Source of the DNA: Diatrype stigma
Taxonomy: Eukaryota > Ascomycota > Sordariomycetes > Xylariales > Diatrypaceae
DNA length: 64,000 bases
Direction: 5' to 3'
Assembly: GCA_022225965.2 (NCBI GenBank)
Contig: JAKJXP020000061.1
Coordinates: 222,282 to 286,281, forward strand
The translations under genes and the position numbers were made by a program. Below the pieces are notes generated by a model. That model was not told the origin of the DNA and ran no database searches. It was given only the letters and a program-made list of their open reading frames with translations. Shown one piece after another: positions 11,584-23,548 of the stretch; the first letter of the stretch is position 1, and every line of letters starts with the position of its first letter.

Positions 11584-12001
11584 CCCTACTCGGATGTCTA
11601 CGTTTAGTCTTCCACTTATCTGTTGAAGATCAAGGCACTCTTATAAATGAGAGACATGGATATGGAATTCGCATGTGGTCTTGTCCATGTACACACAGAC
11701 TGGAAAGTCTGGATTGGTGTGGATAGGGAGCTACTGTATGGATTGTCATAGATCTTAGCCTAGACTGTTAGATAATTAGGTAGCTACTCAACTTCTTATT
11801 CAGGTCAACGCAGACAATTATGAACTATCAACATATTGTATTGATATGAGTGATGATTATCGTTCCTAATTGCGCCAATTGAACACTGAGGATCCTCAGC
11901 TTTCACCCTCTGGTAACTTCTAAACACTCCAAAAGTTGTTGCTTGGTCACCTATCTCGCTACTCTCTAGGTCAACTCCAAAAACTGCGTTCCCCAGCTAG
12001 C

Positions 12002-12430
12002 ATGCCTCTTGGTTCTGCACAGTCGGACGGCATGCGCCTGGAGCTGCCGCCCTTCGGCATCCACGTCGTCGAGCTCAGGACGGCCATGGTGCGCAGCAAC
12101 TTCATCCGCAACAGCAACGAGCGCAACGTCGAGGGCGGGAAGCAGCAGCCGCTCCCGGTGGGGTCCCTGTACGAGCCCGCCCGCGAGATCGTCGAGCGGG
12201 CCATGAGCCAGGCGCAGTTCGACGGCCGCGGCACCACGGCCGAGCGGTGGGCCACCGAGGTGCTCGCTGACTTGATGAGACGGAGCCTGCTGCTGGTCAT
12301 CTGGAGGGACGAGAGCGCACGGCTGGGCTGCCTGGCGAGTGTGATGCTGTTTGGTGTGTTTGATGGGATACTCAAGAAGATGACGAAGTTGGACGTCGTG
12401 GAGAAGATCATCGAGGAAAGTAGGAAGTGA
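12002..12430 (+). pseudogene. 5'-truncated short-chain dehydrogenase/reductase (AYR1-like)
   Basis: Only the C-terminal part of an SDR is present. From about 12,032 the frame reads MRLELPPFGIHVVELRTAMV, the segment after the catalytic helix in 1-acyl-DHAP-reductase-like SDRs. It ends with a hydrophobic stretch and LDVVEKIIEESRK before TGA at 12,428. The N-terminal cofactor motif (TGxxxGxG) and a proper YxxxK are absent. Upstream, 11,640-11,990 codes for nothing recognisable apart from a faint S-K-x-A-like trace near 11,970. A TGCACAG acceptor at about 12,022 may mark the original exon edge. The coding part is GC-rich with no RIP stops. The gene was probably beheaded by rearrangement at the repeat boundary. 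An unannotated upstream exon is possible but none was found. Confidence 0.7.
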
Positions 12431-12763
12431 TCCTTTTGTTGCCGATTTGTGAATAGTTTGGCATCCACCTTGTTGTCATCGTTATGCATATAGAAGCAAG
12501 TTTCAGATGGAATCAATCTGTTTAAATCACCTATTCAATCACAGTCTTGTTTCTGACTTAGGCATACGTTCCAAGTCGCTACACCGCAAAATACACAAAG
12601 GCCCGAAGTTCAGCACCAGCCCATATCCCATTCCTTTGTATTAATTTGCGTTCACCGGTATCCCGACTTTCTTTATTAAAGCTCGACAATGGGCAAAGCT
12701 GCACCCCTACCTTCCCTGATCATGTAATTTTGCCTCTAGTCAACGGTATTAGCTTCTACCAGC
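12431..12763. other. Intergenic, no gene seen
   Basis: Unique-looking sequence of moderate AT content between the SDR remnant and the BTB gene. It probably holds the BTB gene's promoter. No RNA gene, repeat or long frame is visible. Confidence 0.6.
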
Positions 12764-13632
12764 ATGCCCACGAAATACGGGCGACAAGAGGGTATCCCTC
12801 AAGTCTTGTATGTGCAACATGATGCAAATACCACTACCATCCTTGTCCCCTGGTGTTACCAGCTTTCCAATGTATAGCTAATGACCGAAACAGAGCCCCT
12901 GACGAAAGGGTAGCCATCCAGATCCCAAGCGGCGAGGTCTTCTCCATCCACGCGGACCTGCTCGGGCATTACTCGCGGTACTTCCGGGCCGCGCTGAACA
13001 GCCCCATGAAGGAGAGCCTCACGCTGCGGTTCGAGCTGGCCGCCGACCTCGCGTCCCATTCCTCCGTGTCCTTCCTCGAGGCCTGGGTCCGCGCCCGCGC
13101 CTCGCCGTGGTACAACTGGGCGCAGTGGCAGTCGCACGCGATCTACAGCGAGGCGAACCTGGTCGACGCCTGGCTGCTCGGCGAGTACCTGGCCATGCCG
13201 GAGCTGCAGAACGACGTGCTCCGCCTGATCCACAAGCTCCTCGTGCCCAAGACCTGGCTCGCGCAGCTCGAGATCTCCGCCCGCGGCCTGGCGAACGCCC
13301 GCGTCGGCACGCGCACCGGCCTGCACCGCTACTTCGCCGTCATCCACGCCCGCAGCATCTACCGCTCGACCGTCTCCCGCGAGCGCCGGGAGCGGTCCCT
13401 GGCCGAGCTGGACCCCGACGGCCTCGAGGCCGTCCTCCGCAGCTTGGCCGGGCGGATGGCGCAGCTGGAAACGATGCAGCTGCGGCAGCTGTTCAGGATC
13501 ACGCACCATTTTCAGCTTGACAGGCCGATAGCGGATGTTCTGGCGGACATGAACGTTTGGATGGTAGACATAGCGAGTTTTTTGGAGAAGGTTGAAGGGA
13601 GAAAGCCGGGCGTGGAGAGAGCATTGCGATAG
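12764..13632 (+). CDS. BTB/POZ domain protein
   Basis: The model is exon 12764-12791, intron 12792-12862 (71 nt), exon 12863-13632, giving 265 aa. The first exon is inferred because the long frame has no useful ATG of its own; splicing GTATCC...ACCAG keeps phase and adds a start (MPTKYGRQE). Residues about 23-60 fit a BTB/POZ entry: RVAIQIPSGEVFSIHADLL, then HYSRYFRAALNSPMKES. In this fungal class BTB proteins act as protein-interaction or ubiquitin-ligase adaptor modules; no kelch, MATH or zinc-finger partner domain is present. The C-terminal half is helical and Arg/Leu-rich with no recognised domain. The donor is not a consensus GTANGT, so the exact start is uncertain. GC is very high and third positions favour G/C. 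Confidence 0.7.
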
Positions 13633-13971
13633 TTAGTGGACAGGTCTGGCTCATAGTAATATCCTCTTAGGCAATCAATGTATCGATGTCTCATTTTCGA
13701 CGACCTAGGACTGTTTGCCATGGGTTTCGTTTGGCACATGGAGATAGAAGTTCTCGTCTTACGCAAGACGATTGTGAGCGAGTTCTTGTTTGTCTAGCTC
13801 TGTTACGTACACCTCTATTCCCCCGCCCCCCTTTTCTTGTCACATGTTATGTATACAAGATGAAACCTACAAACTCCAGCTTTGCAACACCATCCCACGG
13901 GGTATCATGATAGTTAGCACCCGTGTACGTAATTTCCGCATTTGAACATCCGCAGCTATGTATTTCACTAT
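13633..13971. other. Convergent intergenic spacer
   Basis: Separates the 3' ends of the BTB gene and the BCS1-like gene, which face each other. It holds only 3'-UTR-type sequence. No gene or repeat was recognised. Confidence 0.6.
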
Positions 13972-16448
13972 TCACTGCACCTTGATGATCTTGCTCTTGT
14001 TGGCCTTCTGCCGCAGCAGCGCCTCAACCCACTCGTCTGCCTCGTCGAGCGCCTTCTGCGGATGCTTCTTCCGCTTAAGGAGGTACCCCTGGATTTCAGC
14101 CGGCGAGAACTGGCTATCGGGGATCTTCTGCCCAAACTGGAACGCCACAGAGGGGAGCTTGTCCTCGGTAATGTCGAGGAGGTCTGCCGGCATCGGTGTC
14201 GGCGTTGGCTCCGACGCTAACGGTGCAGCATGGCCATTGCCCACTCCCTTCTCTGATAACGAGGCAGAGCCCTTAGTTGCTGTCGCCGCTGCTACCGGTT
14301 TATCCCGTCTTGCGGCGTCGCCGCGCGACGGTGCGTGGCGCTGATGGCTGTGATCTACCTCGTACATCCGGATGAACAGCTCCTCAGCCTGCTTCCGCGT
14401 CGCGTTCCCGAACTCGACCTGCAGGTCGACGCGGCCGGGGCGGATCAGCGCCTCGTCCAGCGACTCGGGCACGTTAGTCGTCATGATCAGCACGCGGCCC
14501 TCGTGGCTGGCCACGCCGTCAATGGCGTTGAGCAGCCCCGAAAGGGAGATACCCTTCTTCTCGTCGCTGTTCCCCTCCTTTTTCAGCGCTTTGGCTAGAT
14601 CGCTTACTTTCCAGTCGTTGGTTGTCGAGGGGCGGCTGCGGCCGCGTCTCCTAGATTTGCCATCCCCGTTGTTCTTGTCACCGTCGTCATCGGCGCCATT
14701 TGTCGTCTTCTTCTTAGCCTCCCCCCCTTCCTCCGTCTTCCCCTCTTCTTCTGCGCTGACTTTCTCAAACTCCTGCTCCTGTTCCTGCTGGTCGGTCGGC
14801 CGCCGCAGCCCCGCCGAGTCGATGTCCTCCAGCAGGACGACGCAACGCCTCGGCAGCGCGCCGAACAAGGAGCCCAGGTCCTCCTCGGTCAGGGTCGGTT
14901 CCTGGAGCGAGATGACGTGGATGTCGAGCCCAAAGACGCCGGCGAGGGCGAACGACAGCGAGGTCTTGCCCGTGCCGGGCGGGCCGTGGAACAAGTAGCC
15001 CCGGCGGAGCGGGATGCCCCGGTTGGCGTACCAGCGCGGCGTTGCCGGGTGCAGGTACTCGTTGATGTCGGCGAGGACGTCGGCCTTCTGGCGCGCGTCG
15101 AGCACCACCGTGCGCATGTCCCGTACCGGCCGGTTCGCGACCTGCTGCCAGCTGAAGCGCCCGCCGTAGCGCCGCATGTTCTGCGGGCCTGGCCGCTTCA
15201 CGATCGTCCGCGCCTGGTGGTCGACGAAGTACTGCTCCTTGGCATGCTTGAGGAGCTGCTTTATGGGTTCTAGAGTTTGTGAGTTAGTTAATGGAGGTTA
15301 CAGGGCTGGGAGTCTGGGAAAATATGGAAATGAGATAATGTGGGAAGGAAGAAAAAGGGGTTGAAAAATATATGTTGGAAGATGTCTCGTACCAGGACTT
15401 CTCCACAAACATGAAATGACTAGGTCTTCCTTTTCCTTGAACGTAGAGCCGGCACTACCACTATCATCGAAGACAGATTCACGCTTGCGATGTAGCCGGA
15501 AGTACTGCCCTTTCCACCAGAAGTTATGCAGACCAAGCGCGGGAACGAACTGGGGGGGCTTTGGAGCAAGTCTGTTAGTTCTCCGTCTTCTTACGTGTTT
15601 CAATATTAGAAGCACAGCTTAGATTTAGGTATAGACTCACCGATTTGGCCTCCTGGTTAGAGAAGTTGAGGTACTGGCCGGATTGATCCCGGGCCATGCT
15701 CGCCTCGTCGGTGTTCTCATCCTCCCAGGCGGTGCGGCTGATGGTCTCAGCCGTCAACGAGCGCGAATTTACCACTAGATCATTGTAACGTCAGCCGTAG
15801 GTTCACTTATATATCCGTTTGTTCTTTGTTTACTGAACGGGGCCTGGGAGTGAGTAGTTCGGGAGCCTGGGTTCTACTCTCGCCGACAGCCTCTAGCCCC
15901 TCCTTCAGGTAACCTCGCAAAGAAATGCCAGAGCCACTGAACCTCATAGGAACATTTACGTAGATACAAATGAAATAATGATAAGAAACGCAAAAGCTGC
16001 AGGAGACGCGGAGTTTCTGCTCAAACTTACTGCGCGGCTGCGCCGCCAGCCACTTCATCAAGTGCAGGTAGATGTCGTCGGAGCTGCTGACGTGGATGTT
16101 GCTCATCAGGTGGTCGGAGACGAGCCCGTAGCCGACGTTATACAGCTGGCGCAGCAGCCGATTAAGAGCCCACGCGACGCCGAAAAACGTCAGCAGGTAC
16201 GTGGCGTCGACTCCGAGACTGCCGCCTACGAGACCGTACAGCGGCGCGAGCCCCCGGAGGCCGAAGAGCGGCAGGAGGCTCTCGATTATATTGGCGCTTG
16301 GCCCCCCATGCCCGTGCCCGTGCCCGTGCCCAAGGCCGCCGGTCTCCTCGTGGGTAGTCGAGCCGGAGAGGACGGTCTGCGCTGCTGCTGCTGCGGTGGT
16401 GGCCGTCGTGGGGGAGACGACCCCTTGCAATATCGCCCTCACGTCCAT
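13972..16448 (-). CDS. BCS1-type AAA ATPase
   Basis: Four exons on the minus strand: 16448-16031, 15774-15641, 15558-15393, 15269-13972; 671 aa. Introns are 256, 82 and 123 nt; the last two have CTAAC branch sites. Residues about 60-240 match the BCS1 N-terminal region, including a hydrophobic stretch after residue 75 (YLLTFFGVAWALN), a VNSRSLTAET segment and LHNFWWKGQYF. The AAA domain has Walker A GPPGTGKT (335-342), Walker B VVLLEDID (383-390), sensor 1 TTN (503-505) and RPGRVD (516-521). BCS1 folds or translocates the Rieske protein of mitochondrial complex III, but filamentous fungi carry many BCS1-like paralogues whose targets are unknown, so this need not be the true Bcs1. Oddities: a Gly-His repeat near residues 40-48, coded by tandem hexamers, and an approximately 87-residue charged low-complexity insert (about 393-479) inside the AAA core. 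Confidence 0.88.
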
Positions 16449-17980
16449 ATGGCTGGCTAGCTGGCCAACTGGCTCACTACGCTGCCGTTTCCTGTCAAGC
16501 GCTTAGGGGCGTTTGTTTGGTAGATGAGATCTAACGTAAAGAAGTAGGATGAAGTGCAAGAGAAGAGTCTTTCACTACTGCGGGCAAGGAGCCCCGGGGC
16601 AATGAAAATCTCCTGTGGAACGTTAAATCTGCCTACGATATAGATCATCCGCATGTGAAGAGGGATTCACCTATTATGTATTTTTATTTTGGCAGGTGAC
16701 CAGTCCAAACGATGTCGCAAGTGAAGCGGACTTGTCAGCTTGACGTAGTATGTATCTCAGCTTGTCTAACAGCAGTTGAGAGATGTTCCAGTCTCTGATC
16801 GATGCTGACGTCGTTGTATTATATATATCTGTAGGCAAGCTATACGACCAATGTGCAGGGCTTAGATGTTATATGTAGGTAAACACACACGTACGCAGAG
16901 GCAACTTGCATCTGACTAAAACACGGGTGTAAAGGTGTGAACTACCAACAGTTTCGACCTATGACATACGTACAGCAGTGGCAAATGAGGTCAGCGAGAA
17001 TTCCTCGATAAGTGGGTATAAGCCAGGCAGTGATGATGGCAATCTATTTCTGCCTTCGATGGAATAGCATGCGGATCGATCCATATCATGAACCTCTAAG
17101 CCGTCATTCCACTGCCGATGAAAAAATGACGAAGGGAGAAAAAATGCAGAGTCATGTCCATGTCCATACTCATCCATACCTAGGCCCTTGCAGCCGGTGT
17201 GCATCCGTATGCAAGAACCCCTGGGATATGGTGGCTGCAGGGGTAATCTACGGTAACTACCTAAATGATCGATGTGGGATTGTAGCAAGAGCTTTAGACC
17301 TACCAAGCACAGTAACTCATAACTCAGATTCTCAGTACCTGCTTACATGGTAGATCTGTTTATTGGTTGAGCTTAATAAGTCTGTTTGCGTGAACTGAGC
17401 ATAAGCTACATTCTCACCCCACATCTTAGAAACGCTGTTCCGGAGTGGCGGATCGATGCCTAAAGTCATATATAGAGACGATATAGAGGCAACGTCAATG
17501 ATAGGCTGGGCAGGCTGGACTGTAAGACATGGATTCTCCAGCTTGATACTGAGATTGTATTCACGTGCGGTATTTCCTAATATGACCATATACAACATGT
17601 GCAACAGACGCCCATACTCCCAACATATACAACTGCGCATCTCCGAACCTGAGTCACCACTGCTAGGTATTTTCTCTAGGCAACACCCCCACGCAGCAGC
17701 GAGGAAAATAGTTATGCCCTGATATACAATATTACATGGGTCATGCGGCTGCTCGAACGTTCATGCGTGCCATCATGACAAACCTGTCTAGACAGGTTTA
17801 GGCACCTGCATAGTATTCAGCCCTACGGATCGACTGGTCAGTCTCTCGTAGCATGCAAACGGCACGATGAGCCGTCTACAATTCCCACGTCCTTCTTCTT
17901 CAGATAGGCAACCCCATACTGATCGTTCCAGAAGAGCTGGAACCATCGACGTGGTCTGCCGTTTGCATTGCAACATCTGT
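16449..17980. other. Intergenic region, no convincing gene
   Basis: About 1.5 kb between the start of the BCS1-like gene and the end of PWP2, containing only short frames without family resemblance. It should hold the BCS1-like promoter at its left edge and PWP2 3' sequence at its right edge. No tRNA cloverleaf, repeat pair or long conserved frame was recognised. Confidence 0.5.
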
Positions 17981-20828
17981 TCAATCCAGCCCAATCCAAG
18001 CTTCCTCGGCCTCGTCTTCTGAGGTTAAGACGCCGTCCATTCCTACATCTTCATTATTGGCTGGTAACAACTTCAGCGAATCATCTCCGGCATCTGTAAG
18101 AGCGCCTTGGCCGCCTGCGTTCTTCTGCTTGGTGTTGTTGGCTTGGCCGACGAGATAATCGACCATGTAGACATTCTCATCAGCCAAGCGCCGGATCTCA
18201 TCGCGCATCCTCGCTATGGCCCGGGCAACTACGCGCAGCTCCACGTCAACCTTGCTCCGGTTTGCTGTAAGCCATGCACCGTGCTTGTCTACTAGTGACT
18301 TGATCCAGAGCAAGCAAAACTCGATATGAGGTGACTCCTCGGTCTGGGCAGCCACAAACCGGAGTAGTCTTGAGACGTACACCGTAGGGAATTGTTCCAC
18401 CACAAGGGGAATGTCTGTATGGGGTATTGCCTGGAACACTATCTTAATCAATCCAGCCTCGTTGAGACGGAATGCCATGACTAGAGCTTTGAGGTAATCC
18501 TTGTCGCTTTCAAGCACGGCAAGCGTAGACGCTGGTGTGATCTCCATGTTGAGATCAAAGGGGTCGAACTGTAGGTTGTTGTCCAAGCTGTATATGAGTA
18601 GACCCTCAGTCGACGCTGCGCAGAATGACGTGCCAGCGGGCGAGAAGCCTACACTAGCAACCTTGACTTCTGGGAATTTAGACCTAGCTGACGGATCTCC
18701 ACCGCGTTTCGATCCAGGTAACGCCTTATCTTGCCGGGCTTCGCGGTCTGAGTTTTCGCCTTCTTCGTCGAGAAGGCCTTCAGGACCAGCTTCTGTAAGC
18801 AGCTTGCTGTTCAGAAACTCCTGAGTTCCCGATAGCGACAAGTTAACGCTGACGGTGAACTTCTTGAGTAGTACCATCGTGTTGACAGAATAGAGACAGA
18901 TGTATTTGCTGTTCCCTCCAGCTAATAGACAGCTCCCATCTGTGCTATATCGAATAGTAGAGAAACTCTTGGTACCGGCAACATTGGCGGCAGTCCTTCG
19001 GTCGGTGATTTTTCGACCTCCCGACGCATCCCTCCTGCCGTCCAGGCCAGAAATCTGCTCTCCTTCCGAGACTGACCAGAAGGTAATCTGCCCATCCAAG
19101 GTGGATACCGCAAGCTGAGCGGAATCCGGTCGAACCGCAATATCCAGTACGTCTGATTGCAACTGCAAAGGTTCACTTGTTTGCGTGCGACTGAAGATAG
19201 ACCACACCCGAGCCGTGCGATCCCAACTTCCACTGACTAAGAGCCCTCCATTCGGTGCAAATGCGAGCGAGCAGACCGGACCCTCGTGGCCGGCTAATCG
19301 GTCAAGCAGCTGACCAGTTTGAACAGACCAAATGTGGATATCGGAAGAATCGACAGAGCCCGCTGCGACTACCTCACCACTAGGGTCTACAGCCATACAG
19401 CTGAAGGAAAGCCGGGTGGGCGCGGTAAAGGTTCTAAAATTCCGGTAGCGTATGAGATCCCAGGCCCTTATAGACCCATCAAGACTGGAAGTGAAGAGAA
19501 CATTGCCCTTCTTGGCAAACTCGCATGCTGTCACGCCGCTTGTGTGCTCCGTGAAGGTGACAATGCAGAAGCCCGAGTCGATGTCCCAGACTTTGATCTT
19601 GCCGTCGTCAGCAGCAGTGACGATACGCTGACCATCTGGAGCGTAGACCAAGGCATTCATAGAATCGAAATGGCCTTGTTGTTTTAGAATATAAGACTCG
19701 GACTGCCATTCCCACACCAGCAACTGTCCTAACTTGGAAGCACCAAATGCCAGCCACTCCCCACTCTTATTTATTGTGACGAAGTCGATCTCGTTCTGTG
19801 ATATGCTTAGGGTGTGGATCATGTTGAAATCGGGCATCTCATAGAGTCCAAAGATTCCATTGGAGAAACCGGCTACCAGAAGGTTGGACTCAGGATGGAA
19901 GGCAGCACATCTAACATGCGCATTGCTTTGCATGAAGTAATGTCTCCGTACTATCCTCCACCGCATATCAGCTTCATCGTCGTCCTCCATATCGTCGTCG
20001 TCGGGAGGCGGGGCATCGGGATGCCTCGTATATTGCCAATCGAAGACGGCCCCATCTTTGCTAACAGTATAGATCGTTTCCTGGTCTTTTGAGAACCACG
20101 CGCCAATGACAGCCTGTTTGTGACCGGACAGGACCGTCGGGGTGAAACCCTCCTCGGCATTCAAGCTCCATATCCTCGTCGTCAGATCTTTGGATGTGGT
20201 CAAAAAGAAGCGGGAGTCGTTGGACCATTCAATCCACCGGACATCGTCGAAGTGAGCCATGTGGGTGTGGTGACGAACGAAAGGAGCAAACTCCAACTGG
20301 CCCTCGGTATGGGCGTCGGGAGTAGAGGGGACCTGCCATACTTCCACCTTTCGGCCAAGCCCTACAGCAAAGTGGCGTCCAGAGGGAGAGAAGGAGAGCG
20401 CGGTGACTGGCGAGCGAAAGGAGAAGTGGTATATGGGAATGCGACGAGGGACATTCGTCAAGATGGCATGCCCATCTTCGTCGACTGAGAGCAGAAGGTT
20501 GCCCCTCGGTGTTAGGCCAATCCTGGAGATGTTCTTTCGATGCGCAAAAGGAAGTGTGTGTGATTTGTTACTATAGCAAACGCAGTTCACGTTAGCCAAC
20601 CCAGCGCTGATTATGTGTGCTTGTGAATGTAGACTGTAGACTATAGACCACAGGTTGTAGTCGCGACGGCCGCGATACCTGCAACCTGGAGACTTACTCT
20701 ACAAGGTTGAAGATTGTTACTCTATTCCCCACTGGCGAGAAGAGGCAAGTCCCATCAGGACTGTATAGCAGGTTTCCCTGACTATAGACAGTACCCAGTA
20801 AATTGGAGAACTTGAAGTCTGTCTTCAT
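17981..20828 (-). CDS. PWP2: Periodic tryptophan protein 2 (U3 snoRNP / SSU processome)
   Basis: Two exons: 20828-20698 and 20570-17981, with a 127-nt intron; 906 aa, close to yeast Pwp2 (923). The small first exon encodes MKTDFKFSNLLGTVYSQGN and ends in NLV; splicing (GTAAGT donor, GCTAAC branch, CTATAG acceptor) joins it to DNKSHTLPFAHRKNI, a PWP2 signature. Multiple WD40 repeats follow, seen as GH/W-D spaced units such as TSKDLTTRIWSL, TAADDGKIKVWD, TSSLDGSIRAWD and SGSWDRTARVWS. They fill roughly residues 10-640 and form two beta-propellers. The C-terminal part (about 690-830) matches the Utp12-type helical domain, and the tail is acidic. PWP2 acts in the nucleolus in the UTP-B subcomplex, needed for early 18S pre-rRNA cleavage. 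It is divergently paired with the septin gene 1.2 kb away. Confidence 0.96.
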
Positions 20829-22036
20829 TGTCACGGTATCATGTCCATTCTGTCAATAGCGACTACAATTCGAGTCTCTTCCTTAGGTACTGCAGGTGGT
20901 GAGCAATCGTCTGCGGTGCCGATGCAGGTAGGCGTGTCGCAACTTTTTTCTTATCCTTATCAGTGATAAGGGATGTGCAGGGACCTTAATCAGTTACCTA
21001 TGTACCTAGGTATGTAGGTACCACAGTAATCAGCTCCCCAGCCTGCCCAGCCCGCTACTGCGTAGTAGTTTTGAATGCTAGGACGTAAAAAGTACATACA
21101 GGAGCATGCAGCCACTGGCTAACAATTGACTGGCTAAGACAACATTTAGTTTGGTACCAGGTAGCATCCATGAAATGAAGAGACCAAGTGAAGCAGAACA
21201 TCCAATGAAATTCTTCCAGGAAACCACCTATAGACTTTGGTACGCTGTAAGACGCACATAATCTGAGATTGAAATATACGAGATACGCCCTCCATATACG
21301 AGTTTCAACATACTATGTAAGACGTTATGTAGGTAATCATGAGAAAGAAACCCGAAGATACGGAGGTAGCATAGCATGGATAGCATGCATTGAACCTTGT
21401 ATGAAGTACATCGTATACATCCATACCTAAATCATAAATGCTGAAATCCACGGATGAACCCCAGGCGGTCAAGGCTCTCGACCCTCAGACCATCAAAAGC
21501 GGAGTAGTGCAGGTACTTAACAGCACTAGCGTTATGGGGGGAAACTGGTACCGATTGAAACGGACAGCAAATACCAATTTGCCAATGCGCCTCCCTCTGG
21601 CAGTTCTGGCAGCTCTGGCAGCGTCTGGTTGGCTGCCGCAGCCAATTAGAGTTGCACTTCTGCTACGACGGCGGGAAATTCGCTTTCCCCTGAACCTGAA
21701 AAAGAAGAGGCGGCCGGATCCCCAATCTGCTACCACCAAACAAATCAACAGCAATTTATCCCCGAACTCCCATCTCCATCATCTCCATACTCAACGAGCA
21801 GCCGATTAACTCCCATTCCATACCGTGCCTCAGTTGATTATCTTCTTGGGAGTTACTCCATCCGATTATATACCCCCTTCGTTTTGTTTTGGCCCTGAGA
21901 TTACGTACGTCAAGTGATATATCTGCTCACCTACCTTCCACAGTACCTTCCGCATCTGAGTAGGACCTCTGAAGATCCAAGCTAACACTCGAGACCGTCG
22001 CGACAGATACTCGTGATACCTCATACCTCCGACACC
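20829..22036. promoter_or_regulatory. Divergent intergenic region shared by PWP2 and CDC12
   Basis: A 1.2-kb spacer with PWP2 leaving to the left and the septin gene to the right, so it holds both promoters. It contains a palindromic TACCTAGGTA-type motif at about 21,003-21,023. The 300 bp before the septin ATG are pyrimidine-rich, as in fungal 5' leaders. Short frames at 21,438-21,809 show no family resemblance. Confidence 0.5.
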
Positions 22037-23548
22037 ATGTCCGAAACAGCCTCGCCCATCGGTAAGACAACCCTTCTAAATCATGCTACGACCTACTTTC
22101 ACTATTCTATGATCGCAATTCCATCCACATCGTCGGGGATGGAGCTCCACAGACACGTTGCTGTCGTCTTGGATACGCCCCAGCTCCACGCTCTATCTGT
22201 CACCATTGCCATGCACTTCTGCTTTGCTAGTCAGAACTCAATACTGAACGTAAGACATAGGAATCGCGAACCTTCCGAATCAGCGCCACAAGATTGTCGC
22301 TAAAAGAGGAGCCGCTTTCACTATTATGGTATGTGTCGCATGAAATCGTCGCGTAGAGGCGATAGGGTGTTGACTCAAGTTTATAGGTTGCTGGTGAATC
22401 TGGACTGGGCAAGACCACTTTCATCAACACGCTCTTCTCTACTACGATCAAGAACTATGCCGATCATAAGCGACGACACCAAAAGCAAATCGACAAGACC
22501 GTCGAGATTGAGATCACCAAGGCCGAACTCGAGGAGAAGTTCTTCAAGGGTACTATATCCCGGCACGTCATTTCGCCTCGACCGGCTTGCTAACTTTGGC
22601 GTACAGTCCGCCTGACCGTTATTGATACTCCGGGGTTCGGCGACTATGTCAACAACCGGGATTCCTGGATGCCCATCATCGAATTCTTAGACGATCAGCA
22701 TGAGTCGTACATGCTCCAGGAGCAGCAGCCTCGTCGCCAGGATAAGATTGATCTTCGTGTCCACGCCTGCTTGTACTTCATCCGACCTACCGGCCACACT
22801 CTGAAGCCTTTGGATATCGAGGTTATGAAGAGACTCTGCACTAGGGTCAACCTGATTCCTGTCATTGCCAAGGCCGATACCTTGAGCCCGGCTGATCTTG
22901 CCAAGTTCAAGGCAAAGGTACGCGGGGTCTAGCCGTCGCCTCGTTTTCAAAAACTAACAAGATATTTACCAGATCCGAGCTGTCATCGAGGCCCAAAACA
23001 TCAAGATCTATCAGCCGCCGATCGAGGAGGACGACGAAGCCGCGGCCCAACATGCACGAAGCCTCTTGGCTGCCGTGCCCTTCGCCGTGATCGGATCCGA
23101 GAAGGACGTGAAGACGACCGATGGTCGCATTGTCAAGGGCCGACAGTACTCATGGGGTGTTGCCGAGGTCGAGAACGAGGACCACTGCGATTTCAAGAAG
23201 CTCCGTTCGATCATGATCCGAACCCACATGCTGGATCTCATTCACACGACGGAGGAACTCCACTACGAGGCCTACCGTGCCCAGCAGATGGAGACTCGCA
23301 AGTTTGGCGAGGCCCGGCCCCGCAAGCTGGACAACCCCAAGTACAAGGAGGAAGAGGAGGCTCTACGCAAGCGTTTCACCGAGCAAGTTAAGGTCGAGGA
23401 ACAACGCTTTAGACAATGGGAACAGAAGCTCATCGCTGAGAGAGACCGTCTCAACAAGGACCTCGAGTCGACCCACGCTCAGATCAAGCAGCTCGAGACG
23501 GAGCTCGAGCAAATGCAGGGCAGTCTCGCTCGCAGTGGGCGTCGTTAA
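22037..23548 (+). CDS. CDC12: Septin, CDC12 class
   Basis: Five exons: 22037-22061, 22261-22328, 22387-22549, 22607-22917, 22973-23548; 380 aa. All introns are GT-AG (199, 58, 57, 55 nt), with clear GCTAAC and ACTAAC branch sites in the last two. The start MSETASPIGIANLPNQRHKI is typical of CDC12/AspC septins. GTPase motifs: G1 GESGLGKT (34-41), G3 DTPG (92-95) and G4 AKAD (173-176), followed by the septin-unique region and a C-terminal coiled coil rich in E/K/R/Q (about 300-375). Septins assemble as hetero-oligomeric filaments under the membrane at septa and hyphal tips and guide cytokinesis and polarity. CDC11, CDC3 and CDC10 have different N-termini, so the CDC12 class is favoured. No key residue is missing. 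Confidence 0.95.

Noticed and set aside
12856..13509. 217-codon minus-strand frame over the BTB gene
   Set aside because: It is the antisense shadow of a very GC-rich coding exon; the + strand has BTB motifs and a plausible splice model.
16959..17722. Several 90-115-codon overlapping frames between the BCS1-like gene and PWP2
   Set aside because: Overlap on both strands, no family resemblance, no consistent splice structure.
21438..21809. 123-codon frame before the septin gene
   Set aside because: Lies in the septin promoter, has no family resemblance and an Arg/Pro/Ala-rich core typical of chance frames.
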